Counted from the first letter of the stretch, positions 16,577 to 26,252 are shown. The stretch: 64,000 nt of DNA from Flavivirga amylovorans (GCF_030540875.1 NZ_JAUOEM010000008.1:62001-126000); one strand, 5' to 3'. The notes: a model not told the origin generated them from the sequence alone. Made by a program: numbers and translations.

Positions 16577-17004
16577 TCAGGTAGTTTTATAAACTTTTGC
16601 CCACAAGGTTCTATACACAGATACCAAAGTATTAAGTTGGCTCCTTCTATTTTATAAAACACTTTAGGTTCAACAAAATTAGAATCACAGTCATTAGGTA
16701 TAATTTCTCCATCACTAAAATCACTTCCAGAAACAGCGGAATAAGTACCTGAACTTTCATCACCAACTTGAGAACTCATAAAACATAAAATACCATTTAT
16801 TGTTACTGTACCATTGCTAAAAAACTCAATAGTTCTATTACTATCTATTGAATTAAATACACCGCTTCCATCTCCTGGGTCTGAAAGCTGTTCGATTAAT
16901 TTCCATTTACCAAGTAATTCCGAGTCTTCTTCTTTTGGTTTGCTATCATCAGATGTGCAATTTATTAACACTAAGGAAAGAAAAATTAAAATACCCTTTT
17001 TCAT
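16573..17004 (-). CDS. lipocalin-like lipoprotein
   Basis: This 143-residue protein starts MKKGILIFLSLVLINCTSDD, a signal peptide with lipobox Cys16 and acidic residues straight after it, the export signal of Bacteroidota surface lipoproteins. The mature part has ELLGKWKLIEQL as the opening GxW strand of a lipocalin-like fold, then TIEFFSNGTVTING and a final KIEGANLILWYLCIEPCGQKF with two Cys that may pair. Such single-domain lipocalin-like lipoproteins are abundant in flavobacteria. The ligand is unknown. It is convergent with the helical protein gene, with a 4-base overlap, and lies downstream of a repeat-rich region. Confidence 0.82.
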   Translation of the reverse strand: MKKGILIFLSLVLINCTSDDSKPKEEDSELLGKWKLIEQLSDPGDGSGVFNSIDSNRTIEFFSNGTVTINGILCFMSSQVGDESSGTYSAVSGSDFSDGEIIPNDCDSNFVEPKVFYKIEGANLILWYLCIEPCGQKFIKLPD

Positions 17005-17140
17005 TGTTATAGATTTTTAAGGTTTTATCTTTAAGATGATTAATTTTGAAAATGGTTGCGTTAATTAATATAATTTATATGATCATTTAGGATTAAACGA
17101 CTAGCTCGCTTTTGCTTTGATAAAAAGAGGGTATTAAGTT

Positions 17141-17462
17141 TATAAGTTTTCTTTAATGAGATCCCTCGACTGAGCGCGGGCAATGTTATTAAGTTAAGAA
17201 AATTTATGTCTGTTCGAGCGCAGTCGAGAACTCATCATTCTAACAAACTAAAAGGTTTCGACTGTGCGCTCAACCAGACAATTGAGGCTCTAGAAACTCT
17301 TAACTTAATGACATTGTGCGCGCAAGATAAGCGACTCACACATTTTTTGCAAAAAAAGCAAAAAGTGGTTACTTTGTTTATAAGATTCCTTTGATGAGAT
17401 CCCTCGACTGCGCTCGGGATAAGCGATTCACACACTTTTTGCAAAAAAAAGCAAAAAGTGGT
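17141..17462. repeat. cluster of REP-like direct and inverted repeats
   Basis: There are no genes in this stretch. It contains two direct repeats of about 32 bp around GAGATCCCTCGACTG (17141 and 17379) and two direct repeats of about 45 bp around GATAAGCGA and AGCAAAAAGTGGTT (17326 and 17418). A long palindrome has arms CAATGTTATTAAGTTAAGA (17181-17199) and TCTTAACTTAATGACATTG (17298-17316), enclosing an inverted pair of the TTCGAGCGCAGTCGAGAA unit. The short openings here are by-products of the repeats. The cluster separates icmF from the lipocalin-like gene. Confidence 0.8.
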
Positions 17463-17469
17463 TCGCTGC

Positions 17470-20400
17470 TTACATATTACGTCTGTACTGTCCTCCTACT
17501 TCAAATAATGCACTCGTTATCTCTCCTAAAGAACATACTTTGCATACTTCCATTAATGCTTCAAAAATATTTTGATTATTAATAGCTTTTGTTTGCAATT
17601 CTTTTAATAACGCTTTTGTATCATTTGCCTTATGAAGGTTTTCTAAGGTTTTTATTTGAAACTGTTTTTCTTCTTCTGTAGCACGAATAACTTCTTTTGG
17701 AAGCACTGTGGGAGATCCTTTAGAACTTAAGAATGTATTCACTCCTACTATCGGGAAATCACCATTATGTTTTAAAGTTTCATAATACAAGCTTTCTTCT
17801 TGAATTTTACTACGTTGATACATGGTTTCCATAGCTCCTAAAACACCGCCTCTCTCAGTAATTCTATCAAATTCAAGTAATACTGCTTCTTCTACTAAAT
17901 CGGTTAATTCTTCAATAATAAAAGATCCTTGAATTGGATTTTCATTTTTAGCTAAGCCCAATTCTTTATTTATAATAAGCTGTATTGCCATAGCACGGCG
18001 CACCGATTCTTCGGTCGGTGTCGTAATAGCTTCATCATAAGCATTCGTATGTAACGAGTTACAATTATCATAAATAGCGTACAATGCTTGTAATGTAGTA
18101 CGAATATCATTAAAGTCTATTTCTTGTGCATGCAAACTACGACCAGATGTTTGAATATGATACTTAAGCATTTGTGCTCTGGTATTAGCATCATATTTAT
18201 GTTTCATGGCTTTAGCCCAAATTTTTCTGGCAACACGTCCAATAACAGCATATTCTGGATCGATACCATTAGAAAAGAAAAACGATAAGTTTGGTCCAAA
18301 TTTATTAATGTCCATACCACGACTTAAATAATACTCTACATAAGTAAATCCATTAGAAAGTGTTAAAGCCAACTGCGTAATAGGGTTTGCTCCTGCTTCA
18401 GCAATATGGTAGCCAGATATAGATACAGAATAAAAATTACGAACGTTATTTTCAATAAAATATTCCTGAACGTCTCCCATTAATCGTAAAGCAAATTCGG
18501 TTGAGAAAATGCAGGTATTTTGAGCCTGATCTTCCTTCAAGATGTCAGCTTGTACTGTTCCCCTTACTTGAGAAATTGTTTTTATTTTAATATCATTATA
18601 AACATCTAATGGTAATACTTGATCTCCCGTAACACCCAACAACATGAGTCCTAAACCATCATTCCCTTCTGGTAACTCGTCATTATACTTTGGGCGTTCT
18701 TTCCCTTTATATATCCCTTCTATTTTAGCTTCTATTTCTTTTTCTAAGCCTTTTTCTTTAATATAAATTTCGCATTGTTGATCTATAGCTGCATTCATAA
18801 AAAAGCCAAGCAACATAGGTGCCGGACCATTAATAGTCATACTTACAGAAGTCATAACATCAGCCAAGTTAAAACCTGAATACAGTTTTTTAGCATCGTC
18901 TAAACAGCAAACTGAGACACCGGCATTTCCTATTTTTCCGTAAATATCTGGACGATGATCCGGATCATTTCCATAAAGTGTCACACTATCAAATGCAGTA
19001 GATAAGCGCTTTGCTGGCAACCCCTTGCTTACATAATGAAAACGGCGATTTGTTCGCTCTGGCCCTCCTTCTCCTGCAAACATACGTGCTGGATCCTCTC
19101 CTGTTCTTTTAAATGGATACAACCCAGAAGTAAAAGGAAATTCTCCTGGAACATTTTCTTGTAAACACCACCGTAGAATATCTCCCCATGCCTGATATTT
19201 AGGTAATGCTACTTTTGGAATTTGAGTATGTGATAGGGACTCTGTATGCGTGTCAATCTTAATTTCTTTATCTCTAACTTTAAATGAATAAATTGGGTTT
19301 TTATATTTGTTCACTTTGTCATTCCAACCAATAATAACTTCCCAATTATAAGGATCTAAATTAAGTTTTACTCTATCAAACTCCTTTACTAATAAATCTA
19401 GAAATGATTTATTACTGTCATTCTGAGCTTGTCGAAGAATCTCTTCATGATTTAATCCAAGCTTTTCCAGAAAAGACCTTTCGATAGTATTTGACTTAAC
19501 ATTTGTAACCGAACAAATTGTTTTATAAATACCATAAAGTTTTTGAGCAACTTCAACTTGGTTGTTTGCTCTTTGATCGTAAGCCCTATTTGTTTCAGCT
19601 ATTTCAGATAAATAACGGGTTCTTGAAGGTGGTATCACAAAAATCTTCTCACTCATTTCATCAGATATAGCAAATGTAGATTTTAAATCTGCTTCAGCTT
19701 TGTCTACCAACTTATCAATAACGGCTTTATAAAGCGTATTCATTCCCGGATCATTGAATTGAGAAGCAATGGTTCCAAAAACGGGTAATTCATCTTGAGG
19801 CACATCCCAAAGATTATTATTACGCATATACTGCTTTTTAACATCACGCAATGCATCTAAGGCACCTCGTTTATCAAATTTATTGATAGCAACTAAATCT
19901 GCGAAATCAAGCATATCGATTTTTTCTAGCTGTGTTGCAGCTCCAAATTCTGGAGTCATGACATACAACGATACATCAGAATGCTCTATAATTTCAGTAT
20001 CAGATTGTCCAATACCTGATGTTTCTAAAATAATTAAATCGTATTCAGCGGCTTTTAAAACTTCGACGGCTTCATTTACATATTTAGATAATGCCAAATT
20101 AGATTGACGTGTTGCTAAACTACGCATGTATACACGAGGTGAGTTAATGGCATTCATACGAATTCGATCTCCTAACAAAGCACCTCCCGTTTTTCGTTTT
20201 GAAGGATCAACCGAAACAATACCTATTGTTTTTTCAGGAAAGTCAATTAAAAACCTTCTAACCAATTCATCTACTAAACTAGATTTACCTGCACCCCCAG
20301 TTCCAGTAATACCTAAAACGGGTGTTTTAGAACTCTTATTTTTTAAATGAATTTTATCTAAAGTATCTTTAGCTACTTCTGGAAAATTCTCTGCAGACGA

Positions 20401-20910
20401 TATAATCCTTGCTATTGATTTCGGTAACTTTTCTTCTATTGTATTAATTTCCCCATTTAAAGTATCTCCAATTGCAAAATCTGATTGTTTAACCAAATCG
20501 TTAATCATGCCTTGCAATCCCATTTCACGTCCATCATCTGGAGAATAAATACGGGTAATACCATGATCCATCAAATCTTTAATCTCAGAAGGCAGGATTA
20601 CGCCGCCGCCGCCGCCAAAAATTTTGATATGACCAGCACCTCTTTCTTTTAATAAATCATGCATGTACTTAAAATACTCATTATGACCTCCTTGGTAAGA
20701 GGTTAAACAAATGGCATTTACATCTTCTTGGATAGCAGTATTAACAACCTCTTCCACACTTCTATCGTGCCCTAAGTGAACCACTTCAACACCAGTAGCC
20801 TGAATAATTCGGCGCATGATATTTATGGATGCATCGTGTCCATCAAATAATGATGCTGCTGTTACTATTCTTACTTTATGTTTGGGTTTATATGGCGCTT
20901 GTTGTTTCAT
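17470..20910 (-). CDS. icmF: fused isobutyryl-CoA mutase (B12-dependent, with G-protein chaperone domain)
   Basis: IcmF interconverts isobutyryl-CoA and butyryl-CoA using adenosylcobalamin. Domain order is diagnostic: N-terminal cobalamin-binding domain (about 12-140, with [13 protein letters not shown], His25 as the lower ligand), a middle MeaB-like GTPase domain (P-loop [17 protein letters not shown] near 200, NKFDKRGA later) and a C-terminal mutase TIM barrel from about 560. At 1146 residues it is somewhat longer than the roughly 1090 residues I recall for characterised IcmF. Residues 490-498 (EILRQAQND) in the linker are encoded by a REP-type repeat unit. It is monocistronic; purU diverges upstream. 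Other names used are methylmalonyl-CoA mutase family or MeaA; the fused layout favours icmF. Confidence 0.93.
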   Translation of the reverse strand: MKQQAPYKPKHKVRIVTAASLFDGHDASINIMRRIIQATGVEVVHLGHDRSVEEVVNTAIQEDVNAICLTSYQGGHNEYFKYMHDLLKERGAGHIKIFGGGGGVILPSEIKDLMDHGITRIYSPDDGREMGLQGMINDLVKQSDFAIGDTLNGEINTIEEKLPKSIARIISSAENFPEVAKDTLDKIHLKNKSSKTPVLGITGTGGAGKSSLVDELVRRFLIDFPEKTIGIVSVDPSKRKTGGALLGDRIRMNAINSPRVYMRSLATRQSNLALSKYVNEAVEVLKAAEYDLIILETSGIGQSDTEIIEHSDVSLYVMTPEFGAATQLEKIDMLDFADLVAINKFDKRGALDALRDVKKQYMRNNNLWDVPQDELPVFGTIASQFNDPGMNTLYKAVIDKLVDKAEADLKSTFAISDEMSEKIFVIPPSRTRYLSEIAETNRAYDQRANNQVEVAQKLYGIYKTICSVTNVKSNTIERSFLEKLGLNHEEILRQAQNDSNKSFLDLLVKEFDRVKLNLDPYNWEVIIGWNDKVNKYKNPIYSFKVRDKEIKIDTHTESLSHTQIPKVALPKYQAWGDILRWCLQENVPGEFPFTSGLYPFKRTGEDPARMFAGEGGPERTNRRFHYVSKGLPAKRLSTAFDSVTLYGNDPDHRPDIYGKIGNAGVSVCCLDDAKKLYSGFNLADVMTSVSMTINGPAPMLLGFFMNAAIDQQCEIYIKEKGLEKEIEAKIEGIYKGKERPKYNDELPEGNDGLGLMLLGVTGDQVLPLDVYNDIKIKTISQVRGTVQADILKEDQAQNTCIFSTEFALRLMGDVQEYFIENNVRNFYSVSISGYHIAEAGANPITQLALTLSNGFTYVEYYLSRGMDINKFGPNLSFFFSNGIDPEYAVIGRVARKIWAKAMKHKYDANTRAQMLKYHIQTSGRSLHAQEIDFNDIRTTLQALYAIYDNCNSLHTNAYDEAITTPTEESVRRAMAIQLIINKELGLAKNENPIQGSFIIEELTDLVEEAVLLEFDRITERGGVLGAMETMYQRSKIQEESLYYETLKHNGDFPIVGVNTFLSSKGSPTVLPKEVIRATEEEKQFQIKTLENLHKANDTKALLKELQTKAINNQNIFEALMEVCKVCSLGEITSALFEVGGQYRRNM
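19416..19443 (-). repeat. REP-type unit translated within icmF
   Basis: The unit TGTCATTCTGAGCTTGTCGA continues to AGAATCTC. It is the same palindrome family seen in intergenic DNA near 1.7, 17.2 and 28.4 kb. Read on the minus strand it encodes E-ILRQAQND, residues 490-498 of IcmF. It keeps the frame and lies in the linker between the G-protein and mutase domains. Confidence 0.85.
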
Positions 20911-21057
20911 TCGTAAAGAATCTTTGTTTTAAGTGTTGCAATTTACGAAATATTCAAAAAAATAAGCTATTCACGTAAGATTATCTAAAATTATTATATG
21001 AACTATTTCTTATCTATTTTTTAGATTAATTTTGGTGGCTAATTGATTTTTAGTCAT

Positions 21058-21912
21058 ATGAATAAGATTATACTTTTAATCCATTGTAAAGACCGTTCTA
21101 ACATTATTGCTTCTGTAACAAACTTTATTGCCAAAGAAGGGGGCAACATTGTATATATAGATCAACACGTAGATAGAGAACAGGACATCTTTTTTATGCG
21201 TTTAGAAAGCGAATTTGTAATAGATACTTTCACTACAAATGGTTTTAAAGAATCTTTTAAGAACACTTTAGCCAATGAGTTTGAAATGAAATGGCGTATT
21301 TATTCTTCGAAGATCAAACCAAAAATGGCCTTATTTATTTCTAAATATGATCATTGCTTATACGATCTTTTAGGGCGCTATAATTCTGGCGAGCTCAACT
21401 TAGAAATTCCTTTTATAATAAGTAATCATTTAGATTTAAAACCTATTGCTGATAATTTTAAAATTCCGTTTCATCATATTCCTGTTACTAAAGAGACAAA
21501 AAGTGACGCAGAAAACAAACAATTAGAATTATTAGAAAGTCACAATATAGATTTTATAGTTTTAGCTAGGTATATGCAAATTGTTTCAGGTAAACTTATT
21601 AGTAAATATCTTAATAAAATAATTAACATTCATCACTCTTTTCTCCCTGCTTTTGTTGGTGCAAAACCATACCATTCAGCATACAAACGTGGTGTTAAAA
21701 TTATTGGAGCTACAAGTCATTATGTTACCGAAGAACTTGACGCAGGCCCAATAATCGAACAAGATGTAGCGCATGTATCCCATACGCACTCTATTCAAGA
21801 TTTAATTGCAAAGGGACGTGATTTAGAAAAAATTGTTCTAGCCAACGCTGTTAAATTACATACTGATAGAAAAGTGATGGTTTATAATAATAAAACTGTT
21901 ATTTTTTCTTAA
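21058..21912 (+). CDS. purU: formyltetrahydrofolate deformylase
   Basis: PurU hydrolyses 10-formyl-tetrahydrofolate to formate and tetrahydrofolate, balancing the one-carbon pool and supplying formate for purine synthesis. The first 80 residues form an ACT regulatory domain (ILLIHCKDRSNIIASVTNFI). The rest is a formyltransferase-type domain with LARYMQIVSG, the catalytic block INIHHSFLPAFVGAKPY and the ATSHYVTEELDAGPIIEQD motif. An in-frame TTG lies at 21043, but ATG at 21058 begins directly at the ACT strand, giving 284 residues, the usual length. It is monocistronic and divergent from icmF. Confidence 0.95.
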   Translation: MNKIILLIHCKDRSNIIASVTNFIAKEGGNIVYIDQHVDREQDIFFMRLESEFVIDTFTTNGFKESFKNTLANEFEMKWRIYSSKIKPKMALFISKYDHCLYDLLGRYNSGELNLEIPFIISNHLDLKPIADNFKIPFHHIPVTKETKSDAENKQLELLESHNIDFIVLARYMQIVSGKLISKYLNKIINIHHSFLPAFVGAKPYHSAYKRGVKIIGATSHYVTEELDAGPIIEQDVAHVSHTHSIQDLIAKGRDLEKIVLANAVKLHTDRKVMVYNNKTVIFS

Positions 21913-22116
21913 AAAACAACAGTCTTTTCTAGACAATAAACAACTGATTTTCAATACATTTTATTTCTTTCTGATCTATTAAATTATTTTCCGGTATTCT
22001 TTTTTATAAAAATGTGACTTTTCTTTTTTCTTCGTGTCTAATGAACAAGGTTTAAGATAAAAAACCCATTACTGTAAAGTTTAAATGGAACACTAGTGGG
22101 ATTATTTAGTTTGTGC

Positions 22117-22150
22117 AAAAGGCACCTTACTCTCAAGGTGTCTTTTCTTT
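22117..22150 (+). terminator. intrinsic terminator
   Basis: AAAGGCACCTT and AAGGTGTCTTT form an 11-bp stem (one G-T pair) with a short ACTCTC-type loop, followed by T-rich sequence. Confidence 0.85.
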
Positions 22151-22286
22151 TTAATTTCTTCTAATCAAAATAGACTAAGATGAAAGATTGCGATAACAAT
22201 TCCAACTAAAACCTTAAGGATTCTTTTTGAATACATCCTAAAAGCATAATTAAGTATAAATTTGAAATGGTTTAACATCTAAAACA

Positions 22287-22294
22287 TATATTTG
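22287..22294 (+). promoter_or_regulatory. TAnnTTTG element for the DUF4197 gene
   Basis: TATATTTG lies 24 bases before the ATG at 22319. A TTG at 22262 could be the -33 element with slightly long spacing (22 bases). Confidence 0.45.
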
Positions 22295-22318
22295 TTAAAC
22301 ATATAAAACCTAGAAAAA

Positions 22319-23029
22319 ATGATTCGTAAAATTTTAGCAGTCGTGTTAATCTTTAACCTTACTGCATGTGCAGAACTACAACAAGTTGTAAATCAATTAC
22401 CTCAAGATACTGGTGGAATTATTGGCAATACAGAAATTGCTTCTGGATTGAGACAGGCTTTAGACTTAGGAATAGATAAACAAGTTACTAAATTGACACG
22501 AACTGATGGTTTTTTTAAAAATGAATTAGTAAAAATAGTTTTACCTCAAGAATTACGTAAAGTAGACAAAACGCTTAGAGATGTTGGTTTAAGCAAATTA
22601 GCCGATGAAGGGTTAAAGGTACTCAACAGAGCTGCAGAAGATGCGGTAAAAGAAGCAACACCCATTTTTGTTGATGCTGTTAAAGGCATCACATTCGCAG
22701 ATGCTAAAAATATTTTGCTTGGTCAAAATGATGCTGCAACTCGGTATTTAAACAGTAAAACTCAAACAGCTTTATATAATAAATTTAGCCCTGTTATAAA
22801 GAACTCTTTTAGTAAAGTTGGAGCAGATAAAATTTGGAGCAATTTAATTAATAAATATAATAATATTCCTTTCACAAATAATGTGAATCCAGATTTAACA
22901 GATTATGTTACTGGTGAAGCTTTAAAAGGCGTATTTACTATGATTGCTGTTGAAGAAGCAGAGATTCGAACTAAGCTATCTTCTAGAACAACAGATTTAT
23001 TGAAAAAAGTTTTTGCATTGCAGGATTAA
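22319..23029 (+). CDS. DUF4197 family lipoprotein
   Basis: This 236-residue protein starts MIRKILAVVLIFNLTACAEL, a signal peptide with lipobox Cys17. The mature part shows the DUF4197 pattern: a leading GLRQALDLGIDKQVTKL helix, KIVLPQELRKV, then DAVKGITFADAKNILLGQND with AATRYLNSKT, and a closing DYVTGEALKGVFTMIAVEEA. The fold is helical, and the family is found across Bacteroidota and Proteobacteria without a known biochemical role. It faces the periplasm by inference. It has its own TAnnTTTG promoter, and a small membrane protein gene begins 13 bases after its stop. Confidence 0.92.
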   Translation: MIRKILAVVLIFNLTACAELQQVVNQLPQDTGGIIGNTEIASGLRQALDLGIDKQVTKLTRTDGFFKNELVKIVLPQELRKVDKTLRDVGLSKLADEGLKVLNRAAEDAVKEATPIFVDAVKGITFADAKNILLGQNDAATRYLNSKTQTALYNKFSPVIKNSFSKVGADKIWSNLINKYNNIPFTNNVNPDLTDYVTGEALKGVFTMIAVEEAEIRTKLSSRTTDLLKKVFALQD

Positions 23030-23042
23030 TTTGTTTTTTATC

Positions 23043-23384
23043 ATGGATTTAAATAGAGTTAGTAAACTTTCCAATGAGCAATTAATAAAATTATACAAGA
23101 ATCCTAACATTGATAATGAAATTAAAGAATCTTTATTAAAAGAGATTAAGCTAAGAGAACTAGAAAACTTAGAATCTGAAATTTCACAAAAAGAAGTTGA
23201 ATTCACGGAAATCGAAAAATTCAAGCTTTTATTCTTACCTTTCTTATACCGGTATCACCAGAAAATAATGTTTAAAGAATCGTGGTCAAGAAAACGTGAC
23301 AAACAATTTTGGAATTATATTACAAAAGGAATAATTTTATATACTTTCCTCTTATTAATTGGTTTATTACTTAGGAACCATTAA
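23043..23384 (+). CDS. small protein with C-terminal transmembrane helix
   Basis: From ATG at 23043 it has 113 residues. The N-terminal 60 residues are charged and helical (RVSKLSNEQLIKLYKNPNID, then ESLLKEIKLRELENLESEI), and a single hydrophobic helix, GIILYTFLLLIGLLL, lies at the C-terminus. It starts 13 bases after the DUF4197 stop, so the two are probably cotranscribed. The orientation suggests a tail-anchored protein with a cytoplasmic domain. No known family is recognised. Its stop overlaps by 4 bases the 3' end of the convergent gene at 23381. Confidence 0.7.
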   Translation: MDLNRVSKLSNEQLIKLYKNPNIDNEIKESLLKEIKLRELENLESEISQKEVEFTEIEKFKLLFLPFLYRYHQKIMFKESWSRKRDKQFWNYITKGIILYTFLLLIGLLLRNH

Positions 23385-23887
23385 TTAGATTTTTTATACA
23401 ATCCGTCAAAGACCACACTAATATCTTTACCATTGGCAATGGTTTCCCAATATTGTCTAACAGAACCATCGTCATTTAAAGTCCAGGTAACACGATGAAA
23501 ATATGAATTACCATCTTTATTATTAGCAACCTCTGTTTTTAAAATCATCTGGTTATCAACTCTATTTCCTTTTAAATGTAAACTTCCTCCTTGGTTATCA
23601 ATCCAGATTTGTTCCCATTGCTCAGTAACACTATTATAAAAATTATTACTTGTGCCTGTAAAATGTCCTTTGGCACTTGTCCAGTTTTCCCTTAAAATGC
23701 AATTATTCTGAATTTTATCGATCTCATTTTTTCCAACAATCTCTCCTTTAGTGTTAGTAACCGTCCATGATCCTAACCAGAAGTCAAATTCGTTATTTTT
23801 TTCATTACAGCATTTACAATTTACATCTTGAGCATAACTCGAAAATGAAAAAAGTAACATAAAAAAGACGTTTACATATAATTTCAT
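23381..23887 (-). CDS. secreted DUF1579-like beta-barrel protein
   Basis: This 168-residue protein has a Sec signal peptide, MKLYVNVFFMLLFSFSSYAQ, cleaved after AQ as is typical in flavobacteria. The mature part opens with CKCCNEKNNEFDFWLGSWTV. The FDFWLGSW element is the start of a calycin-like (DUF1579/nitrobindin-like) fold, followed by strands such as WTSAKGHFTGTSNNFYN and TWTLNDDGSVRQYWE. The three Cys before the barrel could bind metal or crosslink. The function is unknown. It overlaps by 4 bases the convergent gene ending at 23384. Confidence 0.75.
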   Translation of the reverse strand: MKLYVNVFFMLLFSFSSYAQDVNCKCCNEKNNEFDFWLGSWTVTNTKGEIVGKNEIDKIQNNCILRENWTSAKGHFTGTSNNFYNSVTEQWEQIWIDNQGGSLHLKGNRVDNQMILKTEVANNKDGNSYFHRVTWTLNDDGSVRQYWETIANGKDISVVFDGLYKKSN

Positions 23888-24064
23888 GGTTCACAATTTT
23901 TGTTGATCAACTAAAATTATTGTTTTTTTTATAACCGATAGCCTAATTAACAAATGTTTATAATTATCTGAAGATGAGTCTGATTTAGATAAATAATTCT
24001 AATATTCCTTTTAATTTCTGATTAAAAAATGTATATTTATTTACCTTCTATTTCGTGGGGACGC

Positions 24065-24268
24065 ATGAAAAAAATAGACTACATAAAAACGCATCAAAGC
24101 AAACTCAATCAACGCTATAAAGAACTTATTGAGCAGGCTTATAATTTTCGTCAAACAGATTCTGCTTTAAGTGATATCTCTGAATACAGAGCTATTAAAT
24201 TACTTAATAAACTTAACAGATTAAAATATCTATCTAGAGAGCCCTCACATATGATCCCTTCTAAATAA
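24065..24268 (+). CDS. short helical cytoplasmic protein, unknown function
   Basis: From ATG at 24065 this encodes 67 residues beginning MKKIDYIKTHQSKLNQRYKE. Helical, charged segments include LIEQAYNFRQTDSALSDISE and YRAIKLLNKLNRLKYL, somewhat like the short Lacal_2735-type proteins of flavobacteria, though I am not sure of the match. An upstream in-frame start at 24029 adds twelve residues that look untranslated. No motif suggests a function. It stands alone between a convergent pair. Confidence 0.6.
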   Translation: MKKIDYIKTHQSKLNQRYKELIEQAYNFRQTDSALSDISEYRAIKLLNKLNRLKYLSREPSHMIPSK

Positions 24269-24341
24269 AATTTAGCAATTCCTTAACTTTCTTCTGACAT
24301 CCAAAAAATATTTTGGCACGTACTTTGTATTAAAAGAAGTT

Positions 24342-24488
24342 ATGAGTACACATTATTGTAGAGTTGGTAAAATAAAACCAAATTTAAATAAGCTAATTAG
24401 CTTAAAAGAACTGGAAAATAAGATCGCTAATTTTGTAGAAGACGCAACTAAAGTTGATCGTTCTCAAGATTTAAGCGCAAGTTTTTAA
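24342..24488 (+). CDS. candidate 48-aa protein overlapping the BtuF-like gene 3' end
   Basis: ATG at 24342 opens 48 codons: MSTHYCRVGKIKPNLNKLIS then LKELENKIANFVEDATKVDR and a short tail. The sequence is balanced and helical rather than the low-complexity product expected from random AT-rich DNA, and a purine-rich AAAAGAAG precedes the start. Its last 41 bases overlap the convergent gene ending at 24448, which makes it less certain. Function is unknown. Confidence 0.4.
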   Translation: MSTHYCRVGKIKPNLNKLISLKELENKIANFVEDATKVDRSQDLSASF

Positions 24489-25266
24489 AATATTTAAAAG
24501 CTTTTGCTAATCTAGAGCCATACCAGGAAAACATCTCACCATCAGCTAAAATAATAGCTGAGTTGGGATAAAATTCTTGTATGTCACTTTTATGCTTTTC
24601 TTTAAATGGGTAAGGCTCACTGGATAAAAGCACGATATCTACATCTTTATTTATAAAGGATTCGTTGAGGTTTACTTCTGGATAACGAACCTCATCCTTA
24701 AAAATATTTTCAAACTTATTAAGTTTCAACAAATAGTTGATAAACGTATTACCTGCGGCAACTATCCATGGATCTTTCCATATAAAATAAACGGTTTTTA
24801 ATAGTGATTTATTTTTAATGAATGTATTAAAATCATCAATCTCCTTTTTAATACTAGTTCTGATAACTAAAGCTTCTTTTGATTTATTAAAAATTTCGCC
24901 ATATTGGTGAATTAACTCTAAACTATCATCAATTGTAAAAATATCAGAAACATGTACATTACAAATACCCTCACAAGTTTCTACAATAGCCTTAGTATTT
25001 TCTTCTTTGTTACAAAGAATAATATCTGGTTGTAAGGCTTTAATTTTATCTAAATGGATTTGCTTTGTGCCTCCAACAACAGCGATATCTGTCCTAATAT
25101 GATGCGGGTGTACACAGAATTTAGTGACACCAATAAGGGAACTTTCTAAACCTAAATCACATAATAATTCGGTTTGACTTGGTACTAAGGAAATAATACG
25201 CTTTGGAGTTTCCTTTAAATGTATGACTCTGCTTAGTTGATCTTCTACTATTTTAGTTTTCAACAT
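24448..25266 (-). CDS. BtuF-like helical-backbone metal/cobalamin receptor, without signal peptide
   Basis: The 272-residue protein has the two-lobed periplasmic-binding fold of class III receptors (BtuF/FepB family): PKRIISLVPSQTELLCDLGL at the start, VGVTKFCVHP-like and VVGGTKQIHLDKIKALQPDI elements in the first lobe, then a long linking helix and a second lobe with VYFIWKDPWIVAAGNTFIN. Such proteins bind cobalamin, haem or iron chelates for ABC import. It lacks any signal peptide or lipobox, so it is cytoplasmic or exported unusually; several flavobacterial members look the same. No transport genes are adjacent. Its frame ends inside a possible small convergent ORF. Confidence 0.85.
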   Translation of the reverse strand: MLKTKIVEDQLSRVIHLKETPKRIISLVPSQTELLCDLGLESSLIGVTKFCVHPHHIRTDIAVVGGTKQIHLDKIKALQPDIILCNKEENTKAIVETCEGICNVHVSDIFTIDDSLELIHQYGEIFNKSKEALVIRTSIKKEIDDFNTFIKNKSLLKTVYFIWKDPWIVAAGNTFINYLLKLNKFENIFKDEVRYPEVNLNESFINKDVDIVLLSSEPYPFKEKHKSDIQEFYPNSAIILADGEMFSWYGSRLAKAFKYFKNLRLNLENDQL

Positions 25267-25308
25267 TACGCAGAGATTTTATAATTCTTTATAGTAATAC
25301 CCCAGTGG

Positions 25309-26133
25309 CTATCCCGCATAACGATTCAATTCAACTTCCATTTCTTGCTGAAGTTCTTGAGCTTTTAAAGCACTCGCTTCAGCAAAATCGGCATCTTTAG
25401 ATGCATAAATAATCCCGCGAGAGGAATTAATAAGCAAACCAACCTGATTGTTCATTCCATATTTACAAACATCTTGCAAATTACCTCCTTGAGCACCAAC
25501 GCCTGGTACCAATAAAAAGCTTTCTGGAATAATTTGTCTGATATCTGCTAAAAATTCAGCCTTGGTAGCTCCAACTACATACATCAAATTTTCTGAACGT
25601 TTCCATGTTTTTGAAGTCTCCAAAACGTGTTTATATAATTCTTTTCCATCAATCGTTTTTGTTTGAAAATCAAATGCTCCCTGATTGGATGTTAATGCTA
25701 GAAGTATGGTATGTTTATTATTAAAAGCTAAAAAAGGTTCTACTGAATCTTTCCCCATATAAGGAGCAACTGTTACAGAATCAAAAGCTAAATCTTCAAA
25801 AAAAGCCTTAGCATACATGGTGCTTGTATTACCAATGTCGCCTCGCTTCGCATCAGCAATAGTAAAAATTTCAGGATGCTTTTCGTTTAAATAATTAATG
25901 GTTTTTTCTAAAGCTTTCCAACCTTTTATACCATAGGCTTCATAGAATGCCGTATTGGGTTTATATGCTATACATAAATGATGTGTTGCATCTATAATCG
26001 CTTTATTAAAAGCAAAAATAGGATCTTCTTCTTTTAAAAGGTGCGATGGTATTTTATTTAAATCAACATCTAATCCTATACATAAAAAGGATTTCTTTTT
26101 TTTGATCTGCTGAACGAGTTGGTTTGTTGTCAT
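25309..26133 (-). CDS. pyrF: orotidine 5'-phosphate decarboxylase (class 2)
   Basis: This enzyme performs the last step of UMP synthesis, decarboxylating OMP. The 274-residue length and sequence fit the longer group 2 enzymes: [14 protein letters not shown] near residue 16, the catalytic block [20 protein letters not shown] containing the D-x-K-R-x-D charge network, [11 protein letters not shown], and [14 protein letters not shown] for phosphate binding. It lies downstream of prfA on the same strand, with a 119-bp gap. Directly before its ATG is a REP-type hairpin that ends in AAGGAGGA, an accidental-looking Shine-Dalgarno sequence only one base from the start codon. Confidence 0.96.
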   Translation of the reverse strand: MTTNQLVQQIKKKKSFLCIGLDVDLNKIPSHLLKEEDPIFAFNKAIIDATHHLCIAYKPNTAFYEAYGIKGWKALEKTINYLNEKHPEIFTIADAKRGDIGNTSTMYAKAFFEDLAFDSVTVAPYMGKDSVEPFLAFNNKHTILLALTSNQGAFDFQTKTIDGKELYKHVLETSKTWKRSENLMYVVGATKAEFLADIRQIIPESFLLVPGVGAQGGNLQDVCKYGMNNQVGLLINSSRGIIYASKDADFAEASALKAQELQQEMEVELNRYAG

Positions 26134-26160
26134 TCCTCCTTAATCCTCCAAAGGAGGAAA
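26134..26160 (-). repeat. REP-like hairpin abutting the pyrF start codon
   Basis: On the minus strand it reads TTTCCTCCTTTGGAGGATTA then AGGAGGA, directly followed by the pyrF ATG. CCTCC/GGAGG forms a hairpin. The same motif recurs at 60579-60607. It could affect pyrF translation by folding over the start or by acting as a very close ribosome-binding site. Confidence 0.7.
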
Positions 26161-26252
26161 CTATTATGTGTTTATTTTTATGTCTGTTTATTATTCCGAT
26201 GCAAAAATTTCTGACTTTGTGTCTTTACTTTCGAGAAAGAGTCAGACAGTGA

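Larger units (their letters stand above)
21913..22318. other. intergenic region with a terminator and a promoter
   Basis: I see no protein gene. A hairpin with a T run lies at 22117-22150, far downstream (about 205 bases) of the purU stop, so purU may have a long 3' untranslated region or a short independent RNA may precede the hairpin. The imperfect pair CCCATTACTG/CACTAGTGGG near 22068-22101 could be part of such an RNA. The remainder is AT-rich leader DNA of the DUF4197 gene. Confidence 0.4.

Noticed and set aside
17206-17582. Several 60-70 codon openings in the REP cluster
   Set aside because: They fall on palindromic repeats and on the end of icmF, and their products are low-complexity.
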